From Terriglobia bacterium (GTDB taxonomy: Bacteria; Acidobacteriota; Terriglobia; JAJPHL01), in assembly GCA_021325275.1 (NCBI GenBank), contig JAJPHL010000035.1, positions 1 through 54,915 on the forward strand: a stretch of 54,915 nt of DNA. Reading direction: 5' to 3'. The notes beneath the pieces are model-generated. The model was not told the origin of the DNA. It saw only the letters and a list, made by a program, of their open reading frames with translations, and ran no database searches. The position numbers were made by a program, and so were the translations under genes. Below are positions 16,650-25,186 of this stretch, piece after piece. The first letter of the stretch is position 1. Each line of letters starts with the position of its first letter.

Positions 16650-16656
16650 CCCCCAT

Positions 16657-17958
16657 CTAACGGATCCGCCAACCGTTCACTGGACCACTGTTGAAAAATT
16701 TCGCCGGCGTCATCACGCCGTCGCGCTTGAAGACGATGCCGTCCTTCATTACGAATGGCACGTTGCGCAAAGCGTCGATGTTCTCCAGCGGATTTCCGTT
16801 CACGGCGATGATGTCCGCCGGGAGACCCACTTTCAAAGGGCCGCGCTTGTCTTTCAAATCGCAGACTTCGTAGCCGTTCACGGTCATGATCTTCAGGATC
16901 GCCGGTGCCGGAATGCCCGCAGCTTTCCATGATTTCAGAAAATCGATCACCACTTCCCCGCGTGTCATCCCCGGGATGAAGTAGTCGGCGTCGGTGGAGA
17001 AAGCCATTTTCACGTGATTGGCGTAGGCGTTCTTCAATCCCGCCACCACGCGCGCGAATCCGGCTTCGGTCTGCGCGTTATATCCGGTGTAAGGAGTCTC
17101 GGTGCCGACGCGCCAAATGCCTTTCGCGGCCATCGCCTTGTGAACTTCATCGTCGAGCGCGGTCGAGTGCTCGATGGACCACAGGCCGGCTTCCACCGCG
17201 CGGCTCGCGCCGGCGGGCGTTTGCACGTGGCCCGCGACCTTCATGCCGCTCTTGGCCGCTTCGGAGATGAACAATTTCATTTCGTCGACGGTGTAGCCGT
17301 AGGGCTTGGCGTCCACCATGATCTTGATGACTTTCGCGCCGAACAAAACATTCTTGCGCACGGCTTTTACGATTTCGTCGGGCGTGTCGGCGTCGAGATA
17401 TTCGGGATACACGAGATTGGCGTGCTCGGGAGTGGGAAAAAACTGTCCGCCGAATCCACCGATGATGAGTCCGGAGTTGATCACGGTGGGGCCGGGAATC
17501 CAACCTTGGTCAATGGCTTGGCGCAACGCGGTATCGGCGTAATTGCCGTTGTTTCCGAGGTCGCGCACCATGGTGAATCCGGAATTCAGCATCGTGATGC
17601 CGTTCGAAACGGCTTGCACGGCGCGAATCGCCGTGGAGTCCATCACGTAGGTCAAGTAGTAGACATTGTTCTCAGGATCTTTCTTGTAAGTGAGCGCGAG
17701 ATGGTTGTGCGCGTCGACGAGTCCCGGCAGCACGGACTGCTTGGAGAGATCGATCATCTCCGCGCCCGCCGGCACGGTGGGATTCGCACCGATCGCGACG
17801 ACTTTTCCGGCTTGCACCACGATCGTTTGATTCGGCGTGGCGGTTCCCGTCTCCGGATCGATCAAGAGTCCGGCGCGAATGGCGATGGCGGGAGAGGTTT
17901 GCGCGGCGGCGAGCGTGGCGCACAGAGCCAAGAAAGGGAGAAGTCGCTTGGTGATCAT
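16657..17958 (-). CDS. Secreted metal-dependent amidohydrolase
   Basis: 433 residues; ATG at 17958 with GGAGG upstream (a longer frame reaches 18093). Signal peptide LLPFLALCATLAAAQ. Metal-binding landmarks of the imidazolonepropionase-like amidohydrolases: VDAHNHLAL (His-x-His), KIMVDAKPYG (bridging Lys), VAGHVQTP, SIEHSTALDD and FSTDADYF (final Asp). Acts in the periplasm or outside, on an amide or imidopeptide-like substrate not identified here. Probably a separate unit from the glycosidase-like gene upstream (127-base gap). Confidence 0.85.
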   Translation of the reverse strand: MITKRLLPFLALCATLAAAQTSPAIAIRAGLLIDPETGTATPNQTIVVQAGKVVAIGANPTVPAGAEMIDLSKQSVLPGLVDAHNHLALTYKKDPENNVYYLTYVMDSTAIRAVQAVSNGITMLNSGFTMVRDLGNNGNYADTALRQAIDQGWIPGPTVINSGLIIGGFGGQFFPTPEHANLVYPEYLDADTPDEIVKAVRKNVLFGAKVIKIMVDAKPYGYTVDEMKLFISEAAKSGMKVAGHVQTPAGASRAVEAGLWSIEHSTALDDEVHKAMAAKGIWRVGTETPYTGYNAQTEAGFARVVAGLKNAYANHVKMAFSTDADYFIPGMTRGEVVIDFLKSWKAAGIPAPAILKIMTVNGYEVCDLKDKRGPLKVGLPADIIAVNGNPLENIDALRNVPFVMKDGIVFKRDGVMTPAKFFNSGPVNGWRIR

Positions 17959-18085
17959 GGATCCTCCATGTGGGAACGATGTGAGACGGCTCATCGTAGC
18001 ACGGCTTGCGCGGGTGCGATTTCGGTGTTGCGAACTGTCGACCCACCGGTCACCTTGGTTCGGCCGACTGCGATCATTCGCGGCT

Positions 18086-20455
18086 CTACGCAATCACCAG
18101 CACTTCGTGGTCCAGCACTCGCTTGACTTCGACCGTGGCCCAGCCTTGCTTCGTGCCGACGGCCGCTTTGCCTCCCGCCACCAGCAATTGCGCGGATCTT
18201 CCCGCCACACCGGCCGGCAATTTGATCCGCACTTCAAGCGGCCCGATGGGAATGTACTCGTCAATGGGTCCGCGCCATGTGCCCGCGCTGATCAGATTGA
18301 CTAGATGCAGGATCAAGTGATCCTCCTGCCGGTAAAGATGACAATCCACCAGTCCCGCTCCGCGCACCTCGAGCGGGATGCGCCCATCCGCCGCCCAGCG
18401 TACGATATTGGCCAGGAGGTTGGCGTGATCGGGCAAGTTCTCCCGCGCGTAACGGCGGTCGATGTCGGCCGACAAGTAGGCAATGCGCGACGTCCCTCTA
18501 GTGCGAAGTATGAGGCCGGGGATGTCGGTCTTGGTTGTTCGCATCCAAGCCGTCTCCGGAGGATAGGTCGGGAAAGCCGGGATGAATGTCAGCGGAACGA
18601 TCGCGTCAGGATCGGTGCGCAACGGTTCCAGCATGCCTCCGAATGGAAGAATGTCTGTCTCCTCAAATCCGGCCAGCACCGGATGACGCCCGCCTACGGG
18701 TGCGGGTTCGTCGCCCGTCTTTGGTCCCCAAACCTTAGCGCGGAGTTCGGGCGTAAGCCGCAAATAAGTGTGGCGGGAAACGAGTGCGTTCGTGCGGCCG
18801 ATGTCCTGGCCGGTGGAGTGCGCGCCGAAAATACCGGCTAGGCCGAAGTCCGCACGCAGGTCGCCCCACTCGTTGTACATGCTCGTGGGGCCGGTGGCGA
18901 TGAGGCTGCCGCCGCGTTCCACAAAACGTAGGATGGCCGCGCAATGCGCGCCGGAAAGCGCGCCCACTCCCGGTAGCGCCAGCACCGAAAAGCCGGGCCC
19001 GTCGCGATCGATGTGGTCGGCGTGGACTGGCAGGTACGGAATGCGGGCGCGGATCATGGCCTGCACGAAGCCTTGGTAGGGAGCATCGACAAGCTCGGCG
19101 GCATGGTCGCGACCGAAATAGTCGGTGTTCTGCTGCGTCCACACCACGCCTACCGCCGCCACCGGCTTGCGGTTTAAAAGAAAGCGCTGGTTGGACTTGA
19201 ACCACTGCATGACGGGCTCCGCGGTTTTATACATTCGCCGGTCTTCGCCATAAGCGCCCACGTGATGCCACCACGGCTGAATGCCCCCGGCTATTCCCTC
19301 AATCATCCACTGGCGCGCTTCCGCCGCGGGTTTGCTCGCCGCTCGAAACGAAGTCAGGCGGCTGTTGCCGTACATCGCCATGCTCTCGGGCGCCATTCTG
19401 TCCCAGCCGAGGAGTCCGTGGACGAGTTTGCCGGTGTCGCCGTTCTGCTGGAAGCCGGTGGAATCGGAGCGCGACTGGTGATCGAGAAAAATCATGTCGG
19501 CGCGCTCGCAAATGCGCTTCATATCGCGGAACGAATTGCTCTGGCTGGTAATCGAGCCGCTGTTCATTCCGGACCAGATGCAGTGAGGCCCGCCCGCCGC
19601 CCGCGTGACGCGATTGTTCAGGTCCCATATTTCGAGGCGGCGCGCATAGCCCCACTCGATCCACTGGCGATACGCCTGGTCGTTCCAGTTTTTTGTCTTT
19701 GGCAGCGCCTGGCCGGTGTTGTTCTTGAATCGTCGCGCGCAATTCTCGCAATAACAAATCGTGTTGCGCGACAGCCCGGACCAACTGTTGTCGGAGAAGC
19801 CTTCGGGATGCGACCGCTCGATAATTTCGGTCAACACGCCGGGCAGATACTCGTCGTAATACGGACTATTGATGCAAGTGACGTATTTGTCTTCGGCGCG
19901 GATCACCGCGCCCGCCGCGTCGCGCGAGAACCAATCGGGATGGGCTTGGTAAAAATCCTCAGCCGTGCGGTTGGAGTCCATGCGCGCCACCACGACGAGT
20001 CCATCTTTGTGGGCGGCGTCGGCCAATTCGCCGTACAGATCGCGGCCATTGAGGAACTCGGCTCTGTGGTGCAGCGGAAACTTGCTCGGGTAATACGCCA
20101 CGATCCCGCCGGCGTTGATGATCACGCCCTCCACCACTGTTCGCTTCCAGTACTCGCGCCACCATGCGATGTCGTATTGTAGCGGGTCCTTCTCGGTGGT
20201 ATTGGTTTGTCCCCAACGCGACACGCGCCGGTACCAGGGATTATTCGAAGATGCCACCTGTCCCGGCGAATCGGGAGGTGGACTTCGTTTTGATGTCGCC
20301 GATGAGTCGAGAGGCGGACTTCGCCTGGATGTCGCCGATGAGTCGAGAGGCGGACTTCGCCTGGATGTCGCCGGCAGAACGGCCGACACGGTTAGACCCG
20401 CGGCGGTTGTGAGCAGGCGTCTTCTTGTCCATCTCTCGCCGGACGTCAAAGGCAT
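18086..20455 (-). CDS. Tat-exported glycosidase-like protein (beta-galactosidase/fucosidase-like barrel)
   Basis: 789 residues. The N-terminus TRRRLLTTAAGLTVSAVLPA is a twin-arginine signal. Between it and the enzyme lies a 36-bp tandem repeat encoding SRRSPPLDSSAT-like units. The body has a barrel-like N-terminal half (YDIAWWREYWKRTVVEGVIINAGG; DLYGELADAAHKDGLVVVARMDSNRTA; a Cys pair in CYCENCARRF) and a glutamine-amidotransferase-like segment (FSVLALPGVGALSGAHCAAILRFVERGGSLIATG), as in the trimerisation domain of GH42-type beta-galactosidases, then a beta-sandwich C-terminus. Catalytic Glu/Asp not assigned. Probable role in sugar polymer breakdown in the periplasm. Confidence 0.75.
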   Translation of the reverse strand: MPLTSGERWTRRRLLTTAAGLTVSAVLPATSRRSPPLDSSATSRRSPPLDSSATSKRSPPPDSPGQVASSNNPWYRRVSRWGQTNTTEKDPLQYDIAWWREYWKRTVVEGVIINAGGIVAYYPSKFPLHHRAEFLNGRDLYGELADAAHKDGLVVVARMDSNRTAEDFYQAHPDWFSRDAAGAVIRAEDKYVTCINSPYYDEYLPGVLTEIIERSHPEGFSDNSWSGLSRNTICYCENCARRFKNNTGQALPKTKNWNDQAYRQWIEWGYARRLEIWDLNNRVTRAAGGPHCIWSGMNSGSITSQSNSFRDMKRICERADMIFLDHQSRSDSTGFQQNGDTGKLVHGLLGWDRMAPESMAMYGNSRLTSFRAASKPAAEARQWMIEGIAGGIQPWWHHVGAYGEDRRMYKTAEPVMQWFKSNQRFLLNRKPVAAVGVVWTQQNTDYFGRDHAAELVDAPYQGFVQAMIRARIPYLPVHADHIDRDGPGFSVLALPGVGALSGAHCAAILRFVERGGSLIATGPTSMYNEWGDLRADFGLAGIFGAHSTGQDIGRTNALVSRHTYLRLTPELRAKVWGPKTGDEPAPVGGRHPVLAGFEETDILPFGGMLEPLRTDPDAIVPLTFIPAFPTYPPETAWMRTTKTDIPGLILRTRGTSRIAYLSADIDRRYARENLPDHANLLANIVRWAADGRIPLEVRGAGLVDCHLYRQEDHLILHLVNLISAGTWRGPIDEYIPIGPLEVRIKLPAGVAGRSAQLLVAGGKAAVGTKQGWATVEVKRVLDHEVLVIA
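20272..20373 (-). repeat. Three 36-bp tandem repeats after a Tat signal
   Basis: Copies at 20272-20307, 20308-20343 and a partial one at 20344-20373. The middle and last match almost exactly; the first differs at several bases. They add 12-residue Ser/Arg/Pro units just after the signal sequence of the glycosidase-like protein. Period and copy number equal those at 13972, though the sequences differ. Confidence 0.93.
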
Positions 20456-20680
20456 GATTCACGATTCTCCCACAGTGGCCTTCGCAACGCGCAGCTTCAT
20501 AGGGAGGCGCGAAAACAAAGCCAAACAAGGCCGCTATTGAAACCCTAAGCGACCGCTTGGAGAGTAAATTCGCATACACTCAAACTGGATGCTCCACCGG
20601 CGCTAGGGACACCGGGATCAAGCTCTTCTCGTGTGGGAGCGTGGAGACACCCACCGGATTTGCGTTGGAAGGACTCCGAG

Positions 20681-21310
20681 ATGCGAAAAGGGTTTACGAG
20701 AAAACCGAAGGCGGACGAGCCCTCGACGCAAGGCAAGAACTACATAACGCCGAGCGGGCTGAAGCGCCTCCTGGATGAGCACAAGTTTCTGCTCGGCAGG
20801 GAACGCCCAGCCGTAACGGAGGTAGTGGCGTGGGCAGCCAGTAACGGCGACCGCAGTGAAAACGCCGACTATCAGTACGGCAAGCGGCGGCTGCGCCAGA
20901 TCGATGGGCGGATTCGTTTTCTCACGAAGCGAATCAAAGCTGCGGAAGTGGTGGACCCGGAAGCTCGGAGATCGGGGCAAGCGCCCACCAGAGCATTCTT
21001 CGGCGCAACGGTGCGCTATGCCAATGCGGCAGGGGTGGAGCGAGTGGTCAGCATTGTGGGCACCGACGAAATCGATCTCGACCGCAACTACATCAGTTGG
21101 GAGTCGCCTCTAGGGCGCGCATTGCTGAAGTCAGCAGCGGGCGACAGCGTTGTACTGCAAGCGCCCGGCGGTACAGAATATCTGGACGTACTGGAAGTGT
21201 GTTACCAGCGCATTCCTGTGGAACCATTTCTTGAACCACCTGGATCCGAGTCCTCGTCACAACCTCGCCCACGCCGATCCACGCGACAAAACGCACGAAC
21301 GCAGCCGTAA
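20681..21310 (+). CDS. greB: Transcription elongation factor GreB
   Basis: 209 residues from the ATG at 20681 with AAGGA upstream. The N-terminal coiled coil carries the GreB signature NGDRSENADYQYGKRRLRQIDGRIRFLTKRI (about 55-85), with acidic residues at the tip that stimulate cleavage by stalled RNA polymerase. The C-terminal FKBP-like domain includes VSIVGTDEIDLDRNYISWESPLGRALL. A Pro/Ser/Arg tail of ~30 residues extends past the usual GreB end (about 160 residues) and is probably disordered. Stand-alone gene. Confidence 0.93.
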   Translation: MRKGFTRKPKADEPSTQGKNYITPSGLKRLLDEHKFLLGRERPAVTEVVAWAASNGDRSENADYQYGKRRLRQIDGRIRFLTKRIKAAEVVDPEARRSGQAPTRAFFGATVRYANAAGVERVVSIVGTDEIDLDRNYISWESPLGRALLKSAAGDSVVLQAPGGTEYLDVLEVCYQRIPVEPFLEPPGSESSSQPRPRRSTRQNARTQP

Positions 21311-21432
21311 ACCAGTGAGTAGTTGTGCATGAAATTGCTGGAGTACGTCGCACCATGTACAACACTCATAAGGGTCGCAATAGTTGACGGCTCGGAGAGG
21401 GCCCCGAGGGGATGCCAAGAGATTTCCACGTG

Positions 21433-21540
21433 TCAGCGAAGATGAAGCGGATCGTGCGAATCGGATTTACGGAGATTCTTGAGCGCCGCCAGGATCGCGC
21501 CGCCCAACACCAGCGCAGCGAATGTTCCGAAGATAATCAT
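21433..21540 (-). CDS. 35-residue single-helix membrane protein
   Basis: ATG at 21540 preceded by AAAGGAGACTGTC, a strong ribosome site. The product starts MIIFGTFAALVLGGAILAAL, one transmembrane helix, then a short basic/polar tail (KNLRKSDSHDPLHLR). It starts 11 bases after the 53-residue gene and is probably its operon partner, under the sigma-54-type promoter at 21745. Function unknown. Confidence 0.6.
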   Translation of the reverse strand: MIIFGTFAALVLGGAILAALKNLRKSDSHDPLHLR

Positions 21541-21551
21541 GACAGTCTCCT

Positions 21552-21713
21552 TTACGCCGGCAAAATGGCTCGGCTTTCAGAGCGTTTTCCCCAATGGATC
21601 GGGTGTACGCGGTCACAAACGCGGCAGCGATATTGCCCATGAATCGGCCACATCGGCTGATCATGGACCACGCTGCACCACAAATCGTTGATTTGGATCC
21701 ACAGGCCTTGCAT
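21552..21713 (-). CDS. 53-residue Cys/Trp-rich small protein
   Basis: ATG at 21713 preceded by a perfect AGGAGG six bases upstream, which decides the start over a longer frame. Sequence features: LWIQINDLWCSVVHDQPMWPIHG then YRCRVCDRVHPIHWG, with a C-x2-C knuckle and several Trp and His. It reminds me of small conserved acidobacterial proteins, but I cannot name a family. First gene of a two-gene unit behind a consensus -24/-12 promoter. Confidence 0.65.
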   Translation of the reverse strand: MQGLWIQINDLWCSVVHDQPMWPIHGQYRCRVCDRVHPIHWGKRSESRAILPA

Positions 21714-21744
21714 CGGGTGCCTCCTCAAATCGCATTTTTCTAAA

Positions 21745-21760
21745 TGCAACTGTCGTGCCA
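21745..21760 (-). promoter_or_regulatory. Consensus sigma-54 promoter for the small-protein unit
   Basis: On the minus strand TGGCACG-N4-TTGCA, matching the sigma-54 consensus with GG-N10-GC spacing. Predicted start of transcription near 21734, about 20 bases before the ATG at 21713. Confidence 0.82.
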
Positions 21761-21809
21761 CGGACGCATCGTGGCAATTCACTCACGAACGGCACTTTCC
21801 CTCGGTGAG

Positions 21810-21845
21810 TGTCGGCGCTTCCGACAGTTCTCTCGACACGTGTCG
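21810..21845. promoter_or_regulatory. Enhancer-like activator array between divergent sigma-54 promoters
   Basis: TGTCG-N7-CGACA (21810-21826) followed by the perfect palindrome CGACACGTGTCG (21834-21845). Its centre is about 94 and 98 bases from the two predicted transcription starts, a typical distance for a sigma-54 activator. The same motifs recur at 25025-25063 next to the activator gene. Confidence 0.72.
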
Positions 21846-21898
21846 GGCATCTACGACATCTTGATGCCTGCTAGCTCCTTGGCGGGCCTAGGGTTTGT

Positions 21899-21915
21899 TT
21901 GGCCTTGCACTTGCA
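21899..21915 (+). promoter_or_regulatory. Sigma-54 promoter for the STAS/NTF2-like unit
   Basis: TTGGCC-N6-TTGCA, with GG at 21901 and GC at 21913 separated by exactly ten bases. Predicted start near 21926, twenty bases before the ATG at 21946. Confidence 0.75.
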
Positions 21916-21945
21916 ATATGGAAGAGGTGAAACGAGAAGCACGCG

Positions 21946-22221
21946 ATGTTAAGGATCACGATTAGCAATACGGCGAAGGAAGAGTTATGGACCTTGCAGG
22001 GCCGCCTCGTCGAGCCGGGCGTTGCGCAGTTGAAGGCGTGCTGGCAGCAGCACGACACGGCCGAGGGGCGGCGGCGAGTGGTGAACCTTGACGACGTAAC
22101 ATTCATCGACAGCAGCGGTGAACGATTATTGCGGCAATTGGCAAACCAAGGCGCGCAATGTGTGGCCGGCGATGTGTACGTCCAACATGTCCTTGATCGC
22201 TTGAGAGGGAAAAGAAAATGA
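21946..22221 (+). CDS. STAS-domain (anti-anti-sigma-like) protein
   Basis: 91 residues. The segment VVNLDDVTFIDSSGERLLRQLANQGA (about 45-70) is the STAS core with the usual phosphorylatable Ser region (DSSG, Ser56/57). STAS proteins bind anti-sigma kinases or act as signalling modules; no partner kinase is encoded nearby. The stop overlaps the next start by four bases. Driven by the -24/-12 promoter at 21899. Confidence 0.82.
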   Translation: MLRITISNTAKEELWTLQGRLVEPGVAQLKACWQQHDTAEGRRRVVNLDDVTFIDSSGERLLRQLANQGAQCVAGDVYVQHVLDRLRGKRK

Positions 22222-22664
22222 CGACGTCAGAAATGAGTCCGGAAGAAGTAGTCTATGCATTTCTCGATGCCTACAACGCCAAAGATTTCGACGGTGCGAT
22301 GGCTTTGCTCGCCGACGATTTCGTGACCGTTGGGGCGAGCACGAATTGGGACCCCATTCAGAAAGCTAGCTACCGGGACAAGTTGACATGCGCCGCGTTC
22401 GCATTTCCCGATAGCAGGTGGACGACGGCGAACATGGTGGTGTCGGGCGATACGGTTGCCGTCAGAGTGATTTGGACCGGCACTTTCATGCGGCCGTTGG
22501 CCTGGCGGGGACAGACGCGTCAGCCGACCGGCCGAAGCTATCGTGAACAGACGGTCTTGTTCTTCCGCATCGATGAGAACGGTCAGATCCGGGAACACAA
22601 TCATTACGAGTACTGGGATTTCTTGAGGGAACACAGCGGGGCGAGGAGCGCCGCTGCCGCGTGA
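22218..22664 (+). CDS. SnoaL/NTF2-like protein
   Basis: 148 residues. NTF2-fold pattern: VVYAFLDAYNAKDFDGAMALLADDFV at the N-terminus, then TVAVRVIWTGTFMRP and FFRIDENGQIREHNHYEYWDFLRE at the C-terminus. Such proteins bind or convert small hydrophobic molecules, or serve as dimer modules; no catalytic set can be named. Translationally coupled to the STAS gene (ATGA overlap). Confidence 0.82.
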   Translation: MTTSEMSPEEVVYAFLDAYNAKDFDGAMALLADDFVTVGASTNWDPIQKASYRDKLTCAAFAFPDSRWTTANMVVSGDTVAVRVIWTGTFMRPLAWRGQTRQPTGRSYREQTVLFFRIDENGQIREHNHYEYWDFLREHSGARSAAAA

Positions 22665-22682
22665 GATTGATACCGGCTTCGC

Positions 22683-23102
22683 CTACTTTGGAGCTTCTGA
22701 TATCAGAGCAAGACCGGGTATGCGCGCAAAATGCGTCCGGTTGTTGGAGACCAGCGGCACGGCATGGCGTATGGCCAACGCCGCGATCCATAGATCGTTG
22801 TCTGCCAAAGCCTGCCCTTCTTTGCGCAGCCGTGTCTTCAAGCGAGCGTACGCAACCGACGTTTCGTGGTCGAGCGGTAGTATGAAAGCTGCGTCGAGGC
22901 GACGCTGAAGATCGGCAGTTCTCCGTTCACCCCAATCTCGCCAGAAGGCCCCGAATAGCAACTCGCCCACTGTGATAAATGAAAGAGCCGTCGTGGTCCG
23001 TTCCACGTGGCGGAGATAGGGCCGGCCACGCGGGTCGCCTGGTTCCATCAGATAGGAGAAGACATCTGTGTCGAGCAGCACGATGTCCAGGAGATCGCTC
23101 AT
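22683..23102 (-). CDS. vapC: VapC-like PIN-domain toxin
   Basis: 139 residues from the ATG at 23102. PIN nuclease acidic residues: VLLDTDVFSYL near the N-terminus, the conserved Glu in FITVGELLFGA, and ALADNDLWIAALAI, with LVSNNRTHFARIPGL at the end. PIN toxins cut tRNA or rRNA. The antitoxin gene ends ten bases upstream. Convergent with the SnoaL-like gene. Confidence 0.88.
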   Translation of the reverse strand: MSDLLDIVLLDTDVFSYLMEPGDPRGRPYLRHVERTTTALSFITVGELLFGAFWRDWGERRTADLQRRLDAAFILPLDHETSVAYARLKTRLRKEGQALADNDLWIAALAIRHAVPLVSNNRTHFARIPGLALISEAPK

Positions 23103-23111
23103 CAAAAACTC

Positions 23112-23315
23112 TTAGCTCCGCGCGCGATAGATCTCCTTGACGAAGGCACCGATGTCCTCGCCAGGTGGGACGATTCCCGCGAAGGCCTGGGGATCGAATG
23201 GCTTTGCGCCGCGCGCACGAGCAAGTTCTTGGACGGTCTTGCTTTCCGTCTTGAGGTTGACGGGAAAAGACTTCGTACGATTCGGCCGGCGCGGGGCGTG
23301 AAGTCTTGCTTTCAA
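23112..23315 (-). CDS. vapB: VapB-like antitoxin
   Basis: 67 residues from a TTG at 23315 with GGAGGTC just upstream; a longer version from 23354 is possible. Basic N-terminus (MKARLHAPRRPNRTKSFPVNLKTES) and an acidic/aromatic C-terminus (PPGEDIGAFVKEIYRARS) that would wrap the PIN toxin. No canonical DNA-binding motif is clear. Assigned mainly by position before VapC. Confidence 0.65.
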   Translation of the reverse strand: MKARLHAPRRPNRTKSFPVNLKTESKTVQELARARGAKPFDPQAFAGIVPPGEDIGAFVKEIYRARS

Positions 23316-23397
23316 TTCGACCTCCGAGTCACAGTATACGCGAAATATCCGCAAGGCACGTCGCTAAGGCGGGAAGAAAGGACCAGCTCCAGCAAAT

Positions 23398-24969
23398 CTA
23401 CGACACGGTTCGAGGATCGATGCCCATTTTTTTCATTCGCGTGATCAGCGTCGTGCGCTTCAAGCCCAAACGCGCGGCTGCACCGTTGGGACCGCCGACG
23501 CGTCCCTTGACTTCTTTCAGAACGCGCAGAATGTTTTCCTGCTCGCCGGCGTTTTCCGATCTTGCCGTCGCCGGTGGCGCGGCGCCGTTGGCCAATTCCG
23601 GCACCGCGATCGCCAACGTGCTGCTGCGCGTCAGGATCACCGCGCGTTCCACAAGATTCTGAAGTTCGCGAATGTTGCCCGGCCAGTGCCATTGCGTCAG
23701 CTTGCGCATCGCGGCGGCCGGAATGTTTTCGATTCGCTTGCCCATCTGCCGCGCGTATTTCTGGCTGAAGTATTTTACGAGCAAGGGAATGTCGTCCTGC
23801 CGTGCGCGCAGCGGAGGAATGGCAATCGGAAAAACATTCAGCCGGTAGAACAGATCGCTGCGAAATTGCTTCTCTTCGATCATCTGATCTAAGTTGCGAT
23901 TCGTTGCCGCGACCAACCGGACGTCGACTTTCTTCGTCCGCGTGCTTCCCAGGCGTTCGAATTCGCCGTCTTGCAAAACTCGCAGCAGCTTCGGTTGAAG
24001 CTCCAACGGGATGTCTCCCACTTCGTCCAAAAACAAAGTGCCGCCGTCGGCAAGTTCCAGGCGACCCGTCTTCTGCGTGACCGCGCCGGTGAACGCGCCG
24101 CGTTCGTGACCAAAGAGTTCACTCCCGAGAAGGCCGGTTGGAATCGCGGCACAGTTCATCTTCACGAATGTCCGCTCTTTGCGGCGGCTGCGATCGTGAA
24201 TGCCGCGGGCCATCAGTTCCTTGCCGGTGCCGGTTTCTCCCAGCAGGAGCACCGTCGAATCGGTCGGCGCAACCGTGTCGATCAGTTGCAAGACCTGGCG
24301 AAGCGCCGGACTTTGGCCCACGACCCCTTCCACGATTCCTTCAAAGTCGGCCGTGGTGCGAATTTCCTCTTCCAAATACAGTTTTTCCTGCGCAAGCTTG
24401 TCTTTCAGCTCGGCGATCTGCTTGTACGCCAGCGCATTTTCGACGGCAATCGCAACTTGTCCCGCGGCTTGCAGCAGAAAATCGACATCGTCCGGGGCGA
24501 ACGAGTTCTCGAGTCTGCTGCCGAGGGCCAGAACGCCGAGCGTCCGGTTCCGGCTGATCAAGGGCAGGATGCAACTCGACACGATATTTTCAGCGCGAAT
24601 GAAGTCCTTTTCTACATCATTCAGCATTTCGTCGTTCAGCCGCGCGATAAAGGGCTGACTGGACTTGAAGACCGTGCCGATAATCGAGTCCTCAATGGAA
24701 AACGACAAAGGAGGGTCGGTCTGTCGGTCCGGAAAGTCCATGCCGCACCGGCGTATTTGCTGCAGGTCCCCACATGGCAGCCACACACTGGCGCCTTCGC
24801 AATGCATGAGTTGACGAATGCTCGCGGAGATCGCGCGCAGAACTTCGCGCGGGTCAAGGTTCGAGACCGTGGCGTTGGTGATGTCCAGCAGGAATCTCAG
24901 CCGGTCGCGCTCGCGTTGGAGTTCCAGCACTCCATCCGACGAGTAGTCCAGCACAGGCGCAGAGCTCAT
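23398..24969 (-). CDS. Sigma-54-dependent activator (GAF - AAA+ - Fis HTH)
   Basis: 523 residues from the ATG at 24969 (a GTG at 24978 is possible). The N-terminal GAF-like sensor is at about 20-185, then a short coiled coil (AELKDKLAQEKLYLEEEIRT). AAA+ domain: Walker A GETGTGKE, the sigma-54 contact loop GAFTGA, and Walker B-like GGTLFLDEVGDI. C-terminal Fis-type HTH: GGPNGAAARLGLKRTTLITRMKKMGI. Same layout as FhlA/NorR-type regulators, where the GAF domain senses a small ligand. It is divergent from the RND operon, with an enhancer-like array in between, so it is the prime candidate activator of that operon and of the units at 21433-22664. Confidence 0.93.
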   Translation of the reverse strand: MSSAPVLDYSSDGVLELQRERDRLRFLLDITNATVSNLDPREVLRAISASIRQLMHCEGASVWLPCGDLQQIRRCGMDFPDRQTDPPLSFSIEDSIIGTVFKSSQPFIARLNDEMLNDVEKDFIRAENIVSSCILPLISRNRTLGVLALGSRLENSFAPDDVDFLLQAAGQVAIAVENALAYKQIAELKDKLAQEKLYLEEEIRTTADFEGIVEGVVGQSPALRQVLQLIDTVAPTDSTVLLLGETGTGKELMARGIHDRSRRKERTFVKMNCAAIPTGLLGSELFGHERGAFTGAVTQKTGRLELADGGTLFLDEVGDIPLELQPKLLRVLQDGEFERLGSTRTKKVDVRLVAATNRNLDQMIEEKQFRSDLFYRLNVFPIAIPPLRARQDDIPLLVKYFSQKYARQMGKRIENIPAAAMRKLTQWHWPGNIRELQNLVERAVILTRSSTLAIAVPELANGAAPPATARSENAGEQENILRVLKEVKGRVGGPNGAAARLGLKRTTLITRMKKMGIDPRTVS

Positions 24970-25024
24970 CCTTTGCACCTCTCTTCAGATTGGATGTCGC
25001 ACCTAACTTCAGAGTCGCACATTT

Positions 25025-25063
25025 TCCGACAATGTGTCGGAGTTTGTGTCGGACGCCTCGACA
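25025..25063. promoter_or_regulatory. Enhancer-like array upstream of the RND operon
   Basis: TCCGACA-N3-TGTCGGA (25025-25041, perfect) followed by TGTCG-N7-CGACA (25047-25063), the same half-sites as at 21810-21845 but in reverse order. Centre is about 120 bases before the predicted start of the RND operon. Likely bound by the divergently encoded activator. Confidence 0.72.
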
Positions 25064-25136
25064 CTTCGCTGCCGTCGCGCGCCGACATTGCCGTTCTTTT
25101 TCCATTGAGTCAATGGTTTATGGCGCGATCCCGCCT

Positions 25137-25152
25137 TTGGCATTCGCGGTGC
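25137..25152 (+). promoter_or_regulatory. Probable sigma-54 promoter of the RND operon
   Basis: TTTGGCA with GG at 25139 and GC at 25151, ten bases apart; the -12 element reads GTGCC, weaker than TTGCA. Predicted start near 25164, 23 bases before the ATG at 25187. Confidence 0.5.
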
Positions 25153-25186
25153 CCTATCGACTGGGAACGGCAAGGAGGAAGTTGTC

